Source: Streptomyces fulvorobeus
GTDB lineage: Bacteria > Actinomycetota > Actinomycetes > Streptomycetales > Streptomycetaceae
Length of the DNA: 64,000 nucleotides
Direction: 5' to 3'
Assembly: GCF_013167895.1 (NCBI RefSeq)
Contig: NZ_BLWC01000001.1
Span: 4,712,001-4,776,000 of the forward strand
Below the pieces are notes generated by a model. That model was given only the letters and a program-made list of their open reading frames with translations. It did no database searches and was not told where the DNA came from. Position 1 is the stretch's first letter. Every line of letters begins with the position of its first letter. Shown here piece by piece: positions 18,127-26,223 of the stretch. The translations under genes were made by a program, and so were the position numbers.

Positions 18127-18617
18127 ATATAGGTCTGCTTCTTGAGCTTGAGGTAGACGAAGCTCTCGGTGGAGCGCACACCGGGAATGGCCCGGATGCG
18201 TTTGTTGATCGTCTCCAGCAGGTGGTCGTCGTCCTCGCAGACGATCTCCACCATCAGGTCGAAGGAGCCCGCGGTCATGACCACGTACTCGCACTCGGCC
18301 ATGGCCGCCAGGGCTTCCGAGACGGGGTCGAGGTCTCCCTCGACATTGATGCCCACCATCGCCTGCCGCCGGAGTCCCACGGTGAGCGGGTCGGTGACGG
18401 CGACGATCTGCATCACGCCCTGGTCGAGCAGCTTCTGGACGCGCTGGCGTACCGCCGCTTCCGACAGGCCGACGGCCTTGCCGATCGCGGCGTACGGACG
18501 GCGTCCGTCCTCCTGGAGCTGCTCGATGATTGCGAGGGAGACGGCATCGACCGTCGGGGACGGTCCGTTCCCGGTCCTGGAGTCTGCGCTGCGACTGGCC
18601 ACAGACTCACTCTGCAC
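18111..18617 (-). CDS. Lrp/AsnC-family transcriptional regulator
   Basis: The 168-residue protein has an N-terminal helix-turn-helix (VSLAIIEQLQEDGRRPYAAI, then GKAVGLSEAAVRQRVQKLLD). A RAM/Lrp ligand-binding domain follows, with EYVVMTAGSFDLMVEIVCED. Several starts are possible (TTG 18638, GTG 18617, GTG 18602); I chose 18617 by length and charge pattern. It overlaps the aminotransferase and faces the aldehyde dehydrogenase, so it probably controls both. In Streptomyces coelicolor the regulator in this position has, from memory, been linked to polyamine utilisation (EpuRI); I cannot confirm orthology here. Confidence 0.85.
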   Translation of the reverse strand: MQSESVASRSADSRTGNGPSPTVDAVSLAIIEQLQEDGRRPYAAIGKAVGLSEAAVRQRVQKLLDQGVMQIVAVTDPLTVGLRRQAMVGINVEGDLDPVSEALAAMAECEYVVMTAGSFDLMVEIVCEDDDHLLETINKRIRAIPGVRSTESFVYLKLKKQTYMWGTR

Positions 18618-18778
18618 CGGGACTCGTCTGTCTGGCAAGCCCAGATCGATGAAATTCGTTGTCTGGGGACCTGGATCTCACCGAATCCGAAGTTGACGCC
18701 CGGTGGCTATGTCGAAAGCGTCACCGAAGCGATTAGGGTGGAATCTCATCCATCGGACAGCCGACAGGAGGGGTGGTT

Positions 18779-20218
18779 GTGACCACCGAGGTGCGCCGTC
18801 TGCGCAACTACATCAACGGAGAGTTCCGGGACGCCGCGGACGGGCGGACCATCGACGTGGTCAACCCGGTGACGGAAGAGGTCTACGCGACCTCCCCGCT
18901 CTCCGGACAGGCCGACGTCGATGCCGCCATGGAGGCGGCGGCCGCCGCCTTCCCCGCCTGGCGTGACGTCACGCCGGCCGAGCGCCAGAAGGCCCTGCTC
19001 AAGATCGCCGACGCCTTCGAGGAGCGCGCCGAGGACCTCATCGCGGCCGAGTCGGAGAACACGGGCAAGCCGCTGGAGCTCACCCGTACCGAAGAGGTCC
19101 CGCCGATGGTGGACCAGATCCGGTTCTTCGCGGGTGCCGCCCGGCTGCTCGAAGGCCGCTCGGCCGGCGAGTACATGGAGGGCCTGACCTCCATCGTCCG
19201 CCGTGAGCCGGTGGGCGTGTGCGCCCAGGTGGCGCCGTGGAACTACCCGATGATGATGGCGGTCTGGAAGTTCGCCCCGGCGCTCGCCGCGGGCAACACC
19301 GTCGTCCTCAAGCCGTCCGACACCACCCCGGCGTCGACCGTGCTGATCGCCGAGATCATCGGCGCCATCCTCCCCAAGGGCGTCTTCAACGTCATCTGCG
19401 GCGACCGCGACACCGGCCGCGCGATGGTCGAGCACCCCACCCCGGCGATGGCCTCCATCACCGGTTCGGTACGGGCCGGCACGCAGGTCGCCGAGTCCGC
19501 GGCCAAGGACGTCAAGCGCGTCCACCTGGAGCTCGGCGGCAAGGCGCCCGCCGTCGTCTTCCAGGACAGCGACATCGCCAAGGCCGTCGAGGGCATCTCC
19601 GTCGCGGGCTTCTTCAACGCCGGGCAGGACTGCACGGCCGCGACCCGTGTTCTGGTCCACGAGTCGATCCACGACGAGTTCGTCACCGCGCTCGCCCAGG
19701 CCGCGGCGGAGACGAAGACCGGGGCCCCGGACGACGAGGACGTGCTCTACGGCCCGCTCAACAACGCCAACCAGCTGAAGCAGGTCAGCGGCTTCATCGA
19801 GCGCCTCCCCGCCCACGCCAAGGTCGAGGCGGGCGGTCAGCGGGTCGGTGACAAGGGCTACTTCTACGCGCCGACCGTGGTCTCCGGCCTCAGGCAGGAC
19901 GACGAGATCATCCAGAACGAGGTCTTCGGCCCCGTCATCACCGTCCAGTCGTTCACGGACGAGGCCCAGGCCCTGGAGTACGCCAACGGCGTGGAGTTCG
20001 CGCTGGCGTCCTCGGTGTGGACCAAGGACCACGCGCGCGCCATGCGGATGTCCAAGAACCTCGACTTCGGCTGCGTGTGGATCAACACCCACATCCCGCT
20101 CGTCGCCGAGATGCCGCACGGCGGATTCAAGAAGTCCGGCTACGGCAAGGACCTCTCCGCATACGGCTTCGAGGACTACACCCGCATCAAGCACGTCATG
20201 ACGTCGCTCGACGACTGA
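18779..20218 (+). CDS. Aldehyde dehydrogenase, probable gamma-aminobutyraldehyde dehydrogenase
   Basis: The 479-residue NAD(P)-dependent enzyme has the catalytic Cys at about residue 285 (NAGQDCTAAT), the general-base Glu near 251 (HLELGGKAP) and the cofactor segment QVAPWNYPMM. The GQDCT context is typical of aminobutyraldehyde/betaine-aldehyde-type dehydrogenases. Of two close GTG codons I chose 18779, which is 7 bases after AGGAGG; 18773 would overlap that site. It is divergent from the Lrp-aminotransferase pair, so it likely turns 4-aminobutanal into GABA. A strong hairpin ends the gene. Confidence 0.88.
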   Translation: MTTEVRRLRNYINGEFRDAADGRTIDVVNPVTEEVYATSPLSGQADVDAAMEAAAAAFPAWRDVTPAERQKALLKIADAFEERAEDLIAAESENTGKPLELTRTEEVPPMVDQIRFFAGAARLLEGRSAGEYMEGLTSIVRREPVGVCAQVAPWNYPMMMAVWKFAPALAAGNTVVLKPSDTTPASTVLIAEIIGAILPKGVFNVICGDRDTGRAMVEHPTPAMASITGSVRAGTQVAESAAKDVKRVHLELGGKAPAVVFQDSDIAKAVEGISVAGFFNAGQDCTAATRVLVHESIHDEFVTALAQAAAETKTGAPDDEDVLYGPLNNANQLKQVSGFIERLPAHAKVEAGGQRVGDKGYFYAPTVVSGLRQDDEIIQNEVFGPVITVQSFTDEAQALEYANGVEFALASSVWTKDHARAMRMSKNLDFGCVWINTHIPLVAEMPHGGFKKSGYGKDLSAYGFEDYTRIKHVMTSLDD

Positions 20219-20240
20219 CCGGCGTACCACGAGCGGTGTG

Positions 20241-20271
20241 ACGGCCCCGGGCTCAGGCCCGGGGCCGTTTC
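20241..20271 (+). terminator. Rho-independent terminator after the aldehyde dehydrogenase
   Basis: A perfect 12-bp stem (20241-20252 with 20257-20268) has a four-base TCAG loop and is followed by TT. It separates the gene from the convergent methyltransferase gene and could act on both strands. Confidence 0.85.
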
Positions 20272-20326
20272 CCGTCTCCGGAGCCGGACCGGCGGGAGCG
20301 CGGCGGCCCGGCCCGCACCCCGTCCC

Positions 20327-21133
20327 CTACGGCTTGCGGGCCACCGCGCCGAACTGGGCGACCTCGGCCGCCGGGGCGCCCGGTTCCGGACGCCACTGGG
20401 CGCAGGACACGATGCCCGGGTCCAGAAGTTCCAGACCGTCCATGAAGGCGGCGAACTCGGTGCGGGAGCGGGCGGTGATCGGCGGAGTGGCGTGCTCGTT
20501 CCAGAAGCGCATCGCCTCCTCGTTGCCCTCGCCGCCCAGCTCCAGCGTGGGGTGGGTGAGCACCAGGTAGCTGCCGGAGGGCATCGCGTCCATCAGCCTG
20601 CTCACGACGCTCCGCGCCTCGCCGGTGTCCAGGACGAAGTTGAGGATGCCGAGCATCATCACCGCGACCGGCTGCCTCAGGTTCAGGGTCGGCTCGACGG
20701 AGCGCAGAATCTGTTCCGGGTGATGGGCGTCGGCGTCGATGTACTCGGTGGCGCCCTCGGGCGAGCTGGTGAGCAGGGCCCGCGCGTGGGCCAGCACGAT
20801 CGGGTCGTTGTCGACGTACACGATGCGGGAGTGCGGAACGGTGTGCTGCGCGATCTCGTGGGTGTTGTTGAAGGTCGGCAGACCCGTGCCGATGTCCAGG
20901 AACTGGGTGATGCCCAGGTCACCGGCGAGATGCCGCACCACCCGGCCGAGGAACGCCCGGTCCGCGCGGGCCACTTCGCCGATGCTCGGGTACATGCCGG
21001 TGACCTGGTCGCCGACCGCCCGGTCCACCGGGTAGTTGTCCTTGCCGCCCAGCCAGTAGTTCCAGACCCGGGCGTTGTGCGCGACGTCGGAACGGACGCG
21101 GGCGGGGACGGATTCGGTGCTGGGGTCGCTCAC
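20327..21133 (-). CDS. SAM-dependent methyltransferase of the DUF574/Methyltransf_19 family
   Basis: The 268-residue protein has the actinobacterial pattern of this family: ARVWNYWLGGKDNYPVDRAV at the N-terminus, the SAM-binding FLDIGTGLPTFNNTHEIA, IVYVDNDPIVLAHARALL with its acidic ribose-binding residue, and a C-terminal FAAFMDGLELLDPGIV. These are abundant in Streptomyces and mostly of unknown substrate. The GTG at 21133 follows AGGAG. No neighbour suggests a pathway. Confidence 0.88.
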   Translation of the reverse strand: MSDPSTESVPARVRSDVAHNARVWNYWLGGKDNYPVDRAVGDQVTGMYPSIGEVARADRAFLGRVVRHLAGDLGITQFLDIGTGLPTFNNTHEIAQHTVPHSRIVYVDNDPIVLAHARALLTSSPEGATEYIDADAHHPEQILRSVEPTLNLRQPVAVMMLGILNFVLDTGEARSVVSRLMDAMPSGSYLVLTHPTLELGGEGNEEAMRFWNEHATPPITARSRTEFAAFMDGLELLDPGIVSCAQWRPEPGAPAAEVAQFGAVARKP

Positions 21134-21199
21134 GTGTGCTCCTCTGGTGCCGGGCCTGGCATCACGGAAGATGCCGTGCCTTCCATCATGCCGGATCGA

Positions 21200-21922
21200 T
21201 CAAGGTGCCTCGCGGGCGGGGAAGTTGGCGAGCACTCCGTGCAGCGCGTCGACGCGGTTCGTGGTGATCGAGTCGACGCCCCGCCCGATCAGGCGGCGCA
21301 TCGTCCGCCTGGTGTCGGCCGTCCAGGCGGAGACGAGCATCCCGTCCCGGTGCACGCGCTCCGTCAGCTCCCGGCTCACCAGGCCGAACCGGTAGTTCAT
21401 CCAGCGGGGCTTCACGGCCGCCACGAGCGCGGCGCGCGGCGGGGCGAGGGTGTTCCAGGTCAGCGCGATCTCGGCGGACGGATCGGCCGCCCGGACGCGG
21501 AGCATGGCCCCGCCGCCCGCGCAGTAGTACACCCGCTCGCCCGCGCCGCACTCGTGGACCGTGCCGACGATGTCGCGTACGGAGGCGTCGGTGCAGCCGG
21601 GCAGGTCGATCATGAGACGGTGCCCGGCGGTGGCGAGCAGCGCCTCGCGCAGCGTGGGCACGCCGCCCGAGGTCAGCTCGGTCAGCTCGTGGTGGCGGAG
21701 CCGGTCGAGACGCAGGTCGTGGCCCCACAGCCGTTCCAGCGTGGAGTCGTGCAGCAGGACCGGCACGCCGTCACGGGTGACGCGGACGTCGACCTCGACC
21801 GCGTCCGCCCCGCGTTCCAGCGCGGAGCGGACCGAGGGCAGCGTGTTCTCGCGGGCCCGGTACGGATCGCCGCGGTGTGCCACGGCGGTGACGGCGGGGG
21901 CGGTGCGGAGAGGGTGGTCCAT
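21200..21922 (-). CDS. Glycerophosphodiester phosphodiesterase
   Basis: The 240-residue GDPD-family protein has the N-terminal catalytic pattern AHRGDPYRARENTLPS, the metal-binding VEVDVRVTRDGVPVLLHD with both acidic residues and His, and C-terminal MLVSAWTADTRRTMRRLIGR, then GVDSITTNR. It would hydrolyse glycerophosphodiesters to glycerol-3-phosphate and an alcohol. I chose the ATG at 21922 (MDHPLRTAPAVTAVAHRGD); the frame extends far upstream antisense to nothing coherent. No signal peptide is visible, so a cytosolic enzyme is likely. It lies 20 bases after the deaminase gene and is probably co-transcribed with it. Confidence 0.85.
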   Translation of the reverse strand: MDHPLRTAPAVTAVAHRGDPYRARENTLPSVRSALERGADAVEVDVRVTRDGVPVLLHDSTLERLWGHDLRLDRLRHHELTELTSGGVPTLREALLATAGHRLMIDLPGCTDASVRDIVGTVHECGAGERVYYCAGGGAMLRVRAADPSAEIALTWNTLAPPRAALVAAVKPRWMNYRFGLVSRELTERVHRDGMLVSAWTADTRRTMRRLIGRGVDSITTNRVDALHGVLANFPAREAP

Positions 21923-21942
21923 GGGTTCATTGTGGCGGGAGG

Positions 21943-22977
21943 TCACCCGGCGGAGGTCGCCGGCCAGCTCGCCGTGTACGTGTCGATCTCGGCGGCCAGC
22001 TTCCGCTTGCCCGCCGGGTCCAGGAAGGACGCCTCCACCGCGTTCTTCGCGAGGGCGGCCACCCCGCGCTCGTCGAGCGCCAGGAGGCGGGCGGCCACGG
22101 CGTACTCGTTGTTGAGGTCGGTGCCGAACATCGGCGGGTCGTCGCTGTTGATCGTCACGAGCACCCCCGCTTCGGTCATCTCGCGGACCGGGTGCAGTTC
22201 GAGGTCGGCGACCGCGCGGGTGGCGATGTTGGAGGTCGGGCAGACCTCCAGCGCGATCCGGTGCTCGGCGAGGTGGTCGAGCAGCTTCGGATCCTGGACC
22301 GAGCTGGTGCCGTGGCCGATGCGTTCGGCGCGCAGGGCGGTGAGCGCGTCCCAGACGGTCTGCGGACCCGTGGTCTCCCCGGCGTGCGGGACCGAGTGCA
22401 GGCCCGCGGCGATGGCCTGGTCGAAGTACGGCTTGAACCGCGGGCGGTCCACGCCGATCTCCGGGCCGCCGAGGCCGAAGGAGACGAGTCCTTCGGGCCG
22501 CAGGTCCAGGGCGAGCCTGGTGGTCTCGGCCGCGGCTTCCAGGCCGGCCTCGCCGGGGATGTCGAAGCACCAGCGAAGGACGACGCCGAGCTCGGCCTCG
22601 GCGGCCTTGCGGGCGTCCTCGATGGCCTCCATGAAGCCCACCTCGGGGATGCCGCGCCGGGTCGAGCTGAACGGGGTGACGGTCAGCTCCGCGTACCGGA
22701 TGTTCTGGCGGGCCATGTCCCGGGCCACCTCGAAGGTGAGCAGCCGCACGTCCTCCGGGGTCCGCACGAGGTCCACCACGGAGAGGTAGACGTCGATGAA
22801 GTGCGCGAAGTCGGTGAAGGTGAAGAAGTCCGCCAGTGCCTCCGGGTCGGTGGGGACCTTGGAGTCGGGGTGGTGCGCGGCCAGTTCCGAGACGATGCGC
22901 GGGGAGGCCGATCCGACGTGGTGCACGTGGAGTTCGGCCTTGGGCAGCCCCGCGATGAAGGGGTGCAGATCGTTCAT
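21943..22977 (-). CDS. Adenosine deaminase-family protein, candidate 6-aminodeoxyfutalosine deaminase
   Basis: The 344-residue amidohydrolase carries the full metal and catalytic set: HVH near residues 17-19, HAGET with the catalytic Glu, and a late NSDDPPMF with the metal Asp. The ATG at 22977 gives MNDLHPFIAGLPKAELHVHH. It could be a true adenosine deaminase. However, the first motif continues HHVGSAS, where true ADAs usually have HLDG. From memory, a Streptomyces avermitilis homologue formerly called adenosine deaminase was shown to deaminate 6-aminodeoxyfutalosine for menaquinone. I infer the same here with moderate confidence. Confidence 0.8.
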   Translation of the reverse strand: MNDLHPFIAGLPKAELHVHHVGSASPRIVSELAAHHPDSKVPTDPEALADFFTFTDFAHFIDVYLSVVDLVRTPEDVRLLTFEVARDMARQNIRYAELTVTPFSSTRRGIPEVGFMEAIEDARKAAEAELGVVLRWCFDIPGEAGLEAAAETTRLALDLRPEGLVSFGLGGPEIGVDRPRFKPYFDQAIAAGLHSVPHAGETTGPQTVWDALTALRAERIGHGTSSVQDPKLLDHLAEHRIALEVCPTSNIATRAVADLELHPVREMTEAGVLVTINSDDPPMFGTDLNNEYAVAARLLALDERGVAALAKNAVEASFLDPAGKRKLAAEIDTYTASWPATSAG

Positions 22978-23106
22978 CGGACTCTCCGGAAGTCTCGGCG
23001 TTCGGCGTCTGGCGTCCGGGGGCACCGGCCGCACCGATCATCGTATGCGGGGGCGGGCCGCCCGGGGCCGGGCCGTAGCATGACGGGACCACGATGGGGG
23101 AGGCCC

Positions 23107-23814
23107 ATGTCAGACAGCACAGAGCAGCCCGGGGGCGGGCGTGCGCCACGCGATCCGTGGGCACCGCCGGACAGCCGGGTGGACCTGGGCAAACCGGCCG
23201 CAGGACCGCCGCCCGCGCACGACCAGCCGACCGTCAGCGCCATGCCGGGCGTCGGCAGCGGTCCAGCCCCGGGAGCCGGCGCCCCGGGATACGGTCAGGG
23301 CGGCGCGGGGGCCGGATACGGGCCGGGTGACACGGCCGTTCCGCCGCCGGCCCTCGCGCCCGGCGGGCCCGGACAGGCCGCTCCGCCCTCGGGGCCGTAC
23401 GGCTATCCGGCCGCGCCCGTCCCGCCGTACGGCGGCTACCCGGGTTATCCGGGCTACGGAGGCGGGCCCGGGTGGGGCGGTCCGCCGCCCGCCAACGGCC
23501 TCGGCACGGCCGCCATGGTGCTCGGCATCCTGGCCGTCTGCCTGTTCTGCGTCTACGGAGTCCCGAGCCTGATCCTGGGCATCCTCGCCCTGATCTTCGG
23601 CATCCTGGGGCGCAGGCGCGTGGCCCGCGGTGAGGCCGACAACGCGGGTCAGGCCCTGACCGGAGTCATCCTCGGCTCCATCGGCATCGCGCTCGGCGCG
23701 GCGATCATCGGCTTCTTCATCTGGCTGTTCGCCACGCACGGCCAGGACTTCAACGACATCGAGGAGTACGACGACCCGTACGCCACCTCGCTCGTGGCCG
23801 GCGCCGGCCGGTAG
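23107..23814 (+). CDS. DUF4190-type membrane protein with Pro/Gly-rich N-terminus
   Basis: The 235-residue protein has a disordered N-terminal region of about 130 residues rich in Pro, Gly and Tyr (PYGGYPGYPGYGG repeats). Two membrane helices follow (MVLGILAVCLFCVYGVPSLI and GVILGSIGIALGAAIIGFF) flanking the cytoplasmic GRRRVARGEADNAGQ loop that marks DUF4190 proteins. The ATG at 23107 follows a GGGGGAGG site. The function of the family is unknown. It is divergent from the deaminase gene. Confidence 0.8.
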   Translation: MSDSTEQPGGGRAPRDPWAPPDSRVDLGKPAAGPPPAHDQPTVSAMPGVGSGPAPGAGAPGYGQGGAGAGYGPGDTAVPPPALAPGGPGQAAPPSGPYGYPAAPVPPYGGYPGYPGYGGGPGWGGPPPANGLGTAAMVLGILAVCLFCVYGVPSLILGILALIFGILGRRRVARGEADNAGQALTGVILGSIGIALGAAIIGFFIWLFATHGQDFNDIEEYDDPYATSLVAGAGR

Positions 23815-23850
23815 CCGCTCGCCTCCGCCCGTGCGTTCCCGGCCGCCGTT

Positions 23851-23891
23851 CGCCGTTCGCGGACAGGACACGCGCCTGCCCGCGAACGGCG
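23851..23891. terminator. Long hairpin between convergent genes
   Basis: A 12-bp perfect stem (23851-23862 with 23880-23891) continues after one mismatch for four more pairs. It lies between the convergent DUF4190-like and NADAR genes and would act as a bidirectional terminator. Confidence 0.75.
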
Positions 23892-23906
23892 CTCCGGGAC
23901 CGTCCG

Positions 23907-24473
23907 TCAGAGCGCCCGCAGCCGCGTCCGCGCCTCCATGAGCGCGAAGCCGAGCAGGTTCAGCCCCTCCCAGCGCGCCGGATCGCTCACCCGCTGGTCG
24001 TCCCCGGCGAGGCCGATGCCCCAGATCCGGTCGAGAGGGCTCGCCTCGACCAGCACGCGGTCCCCCGTGCCCAGCAGATACCCCCGCAGCGCGGGGTCCT
24101 GGCCGAACTTGTGGACGCTGCCCTCCACCACCAGGCCGAAGCGCTCGCGCGCCCAGACCTCCTGGTCGAAGCCGCGGACCAGCCGGCCCACCTTCTTCGC
24201 CGCCCCCGGGCCGCTCGCCCCGACCGCCCGTATCTCCGCTTCCGCGTCGCCGAAGAGCCGCGCCTTGCCGGCCATCATCCAGTGCTCCGCCGACGCGTAC
24301 GTCACCGCGTCCACGGTGAACGGAGAGGGCCACCACTGGCTCAGACAGCTCGGACCGAGCCGGCCGTCGTGGCTCGGGCGGTGCCCCCAGAACGGCAGGT
24401 ACTTCACTTTCTCGCCACGCGCGACTCTCGCCACAAGATCCTCGGTGTGCCCCATGGCATGGGAGTCTGGCAT
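23907..24473 (-). CDS. NADAR-domain protein (YbiA/DUF1768 family)
   Basis: The 188-residue protein shows the NADAR domain: LPFWGHRPSHDG, CLSQWWPSPFTVDAVTYASA, EHWMMAGKARLFGD and RFGLVVEGSVHKFGQ, with the family's conserved Trp, Glu and His residues. Members act on ADP-ribose-linked substrates; recent work describes removal of ADP-ribose from guanine, and a plant/bacterial relative handles early riboflavin intermediates. I chose the ATG at 24473; 24455 is an alternative. No DarT-like toxin or riboflavin gene is nearby. The role here is open. Confidence 0.8.
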   Translation of the reverse strand: MPDSHAMGHTEDLVARVARGEKVKYLPFWGHRPSHDGRLGPSCLSQWWPSPFTVDAVTYASAEHWMMAGKARLFGDAEAEIRAVGASGPGAAKKVGRLVRGFDQEVWARERFGLVVEGSVHKFGQDPALRGYLLGTGDRVLVEASPLDRIWGIGLAGDDQRVSDPARWEGLNLLGFALMEARTRLRAL

Positions 24474-24566
24474 CCGCCACGGACACTCCGTACGGGGATC
24501 TTCGCGCCGACACGACACATGGTCGACAGATTCCGTCGCGTAACCAAAAGGCAACAACGGAATCAC

Positions 24567-24595
24567 TTGTTGGCCTGGGGTCCCTCTGTCAGGAT
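24567..24595 (+). promoter_or_regulatory. Candidate promoter of the aldehyde dehydrogenase-pot operon
   Basis: A -35-like TTGTTG (24567-24572) and a -10-like CAGGAT (24590-24595) are separated by 17 bases, about 68 bases before the aldehyde dehydrogenase start. The -35 overlaps an inverted repeat CAACAA-N9-TTGTTG (24552-24572) that could bind a repressor. This is a visual match only. Confidence 0.35.
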
Positions 24596-24662
24596 CGGCA
24601 CTCAACTCGACCAGAAGCTACGCCGCCCCCGCCCAGCGGAGTGAGCGGCGGAGGAGTGCGTC

Positions 24663-26177
24663 ATGGGCAACGGCTTCCACGTGCAGGACCGCTTCGCGGG
24701 CGGCGCGCAGTACATTGGCGGAAAACTGCGGTCCGGCACATCAGGGCGCCACCACGAGGTGGTGAACCCGGCGACGGGCGAGACGGTCTACCGCTACGAA
24801 CTGGCCGGCACCGAGGACGTGGACGCGGCCGTCGCCGCGGCGGCCGCCGCGTTCCCCGGCTGGTCCGGAGCCACCCCCGGCGAGCGGTCCGACGTGATGT
24901 ACCGCTTCGCCACCGAGCTCGCCGGACAGGCCGACGACCTCGCGTACGCCGAGTCCCTCCAGTGCGGCAAGCCGATCAAGCTCTCCACCGGGTTCGACGT
25001 GCCGGGCACCGTCGACAACACCGCCTTCTTCGCGGGCGCCGCCCGTCATCTGGAGGGCAAGGCGGCGGCCGAGTACGACGGCGACCACACCTCCTACGTA
25101 CGCCGCGAGGCGATCGGCGTCATCGGCTCCATCGCCCCCTGGAACTACCCCCTCCAGATGGCCGCGTGGAAGGTCCTCCCGGCCATCGCCGCAGGCAACA
25201 CCATCGTCCTGAAGCCTGCCGAGACCACCCCTGTGACCTCGCTGATGTTCGCCCAGGCGGCAACCGTGGCGGGCATCCCGGACGGGGTGATCAACATCGT
25301 CACCGGAGCGGGCAGGGACGCGGGTGAGCACCTTGTCGGCCACCCCGACGTCGTCATGACCTCCTTCACCGGATCGACGGCCGTCGGCAGGCGGGTCGCG
25401 GAGATCGCCACCTCCACCGTCAAGCGCCTCCACCTCGAACTCGGCGGCAAGGCGCCCTTCCTGGTCTTCGACGACGCCGACCTCGAAGCGGCCGTCAACG
25501 GCGCGGTGGCCGGCTCCCTCATCAACACCGGCCAGGACTGCACCGCCGCCACCCGCGCCTACGTGCAGCGCCCCCTCTACGACGCCTTCGTACGGGACGT
25601 CGCCGCGCTCATGGAGACCGTACGGCTCGGTGATCCCTTCGACCCCTCGACGGACCTCGGCCCGCTGATCAGCCACGCCCACCGCGACCGGGTCGCCGCC
25701 GTCATCGAGCGCGCCCGCGCCTACGCCACCGTCGTCACCGGCGGCGAGGCGCCCGGCGGCGGTCTCAGGGACGGCGCCTACTACCGGCCGACCCTGGTCG
25801 CGGACGCCGCCCAGGACAGCGAGATCGTCCAGTCCGAGATCTTCGGGCCGGTCCTCGTCGTCCTGCCCTTCGACACCGATGACGAAGGCATCGCCCTCGC
25901 CAACGACACCCCGTACGGACTCGCGGCTTCCGCCTGGACCCGCGACCTCTACCGGGCCAACCGGGCCACCCGCGAGATCAAGGCGGGCTGCGTCTGGGTG
26001 AACGACCACATTCCGATCATCAGCGAGATGCCGCACGGCGGATACAAGGCCAGCGGTTTCGGCAAGGACATGTCGGCGTACTCCTTCGAGGAGTACACAC
26101 AGGTCAAGCACGTCATGTACGACAACAGCGCGGTCGCGCGCAAGGACTGGCACCGCACGATCTTCGGGGACCGATAG
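24663..26177 (+). CDS. Aldehyde dehydrogenase linked to polyamine import
   Basis: The 504-residue enzyme has catalytic Cys at about 293 (NTGQDCTAAT), Glu near 259 (HLELGGKAP) and the cofactor segment SIAPWNYPLQ. It resembles gamma-aminobutyraldehyde/gamma-glutamyl-aminobutyraldehyde dehydrogenases and the other such gene at 18779, with extra N- and C-terminal residues. The ATG at 24663 has GGAGGAG. It is the first gene of a run with a Pot-type importer and an FAD amine oxidase, so it should oxidise the aldehyde made from imported polyamines. Confidence 0.88.
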   Translation: MGNGFHVQDRFAGGAQYIGGKLRSGTSGRHHEVVNPATGETVYRYELAGTEDVDAAVAAAAAAFPGWSGATPGERSDVMYRFATELAGQADDLAYAESLQCGKPIKLSTGFDVPGTVDNTAFFAGAARHLEGKAAAEYDGDHTSYVRREAIGVIGSIAPWNYPLQMAAWKVLPAIAAGNTIVLKPAETTPVTSLMFAQAATVAGIPDGVINIVTGAGRDAGEHLVGHPDVVMTSFTGSTAVGRRVAEIATSTVKRLHLELGGKAPFLVFDDADLEAAVNGAVAGSLINTGQDCTAATRAYVQRPLYDAFVRDVAALMETVRLGDPFDPSTDLGPLISHAHRDRVAAVIERARAYATVVTGGEAPGGGLRDGAYYRPTLVADAAQDSEIVQSEIFGPVLVVLPFDTDDEGIALANDTPYGLAASAWTRDLYRANRATREIKAGCVWVNDHIPIISEMPHGGYKASGFGKDMSAYSFEEYTQVKHVMYDNSAVARKDWHRTIFGDR

Positions 26178-26223
26178 CAGACGTCGCCCGACCGGCGGCC
26201 ACACACCCGAAAGGGCAACGCGT

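Noticed and set aside
18693..18739. TTGACG and TAGGGT before the aldehyde dehydrogenase as a promoter
   Set aside because: They are separated by 35 bases; the alternative -35 at proper spacing (GTCGAA) is too weak to call.
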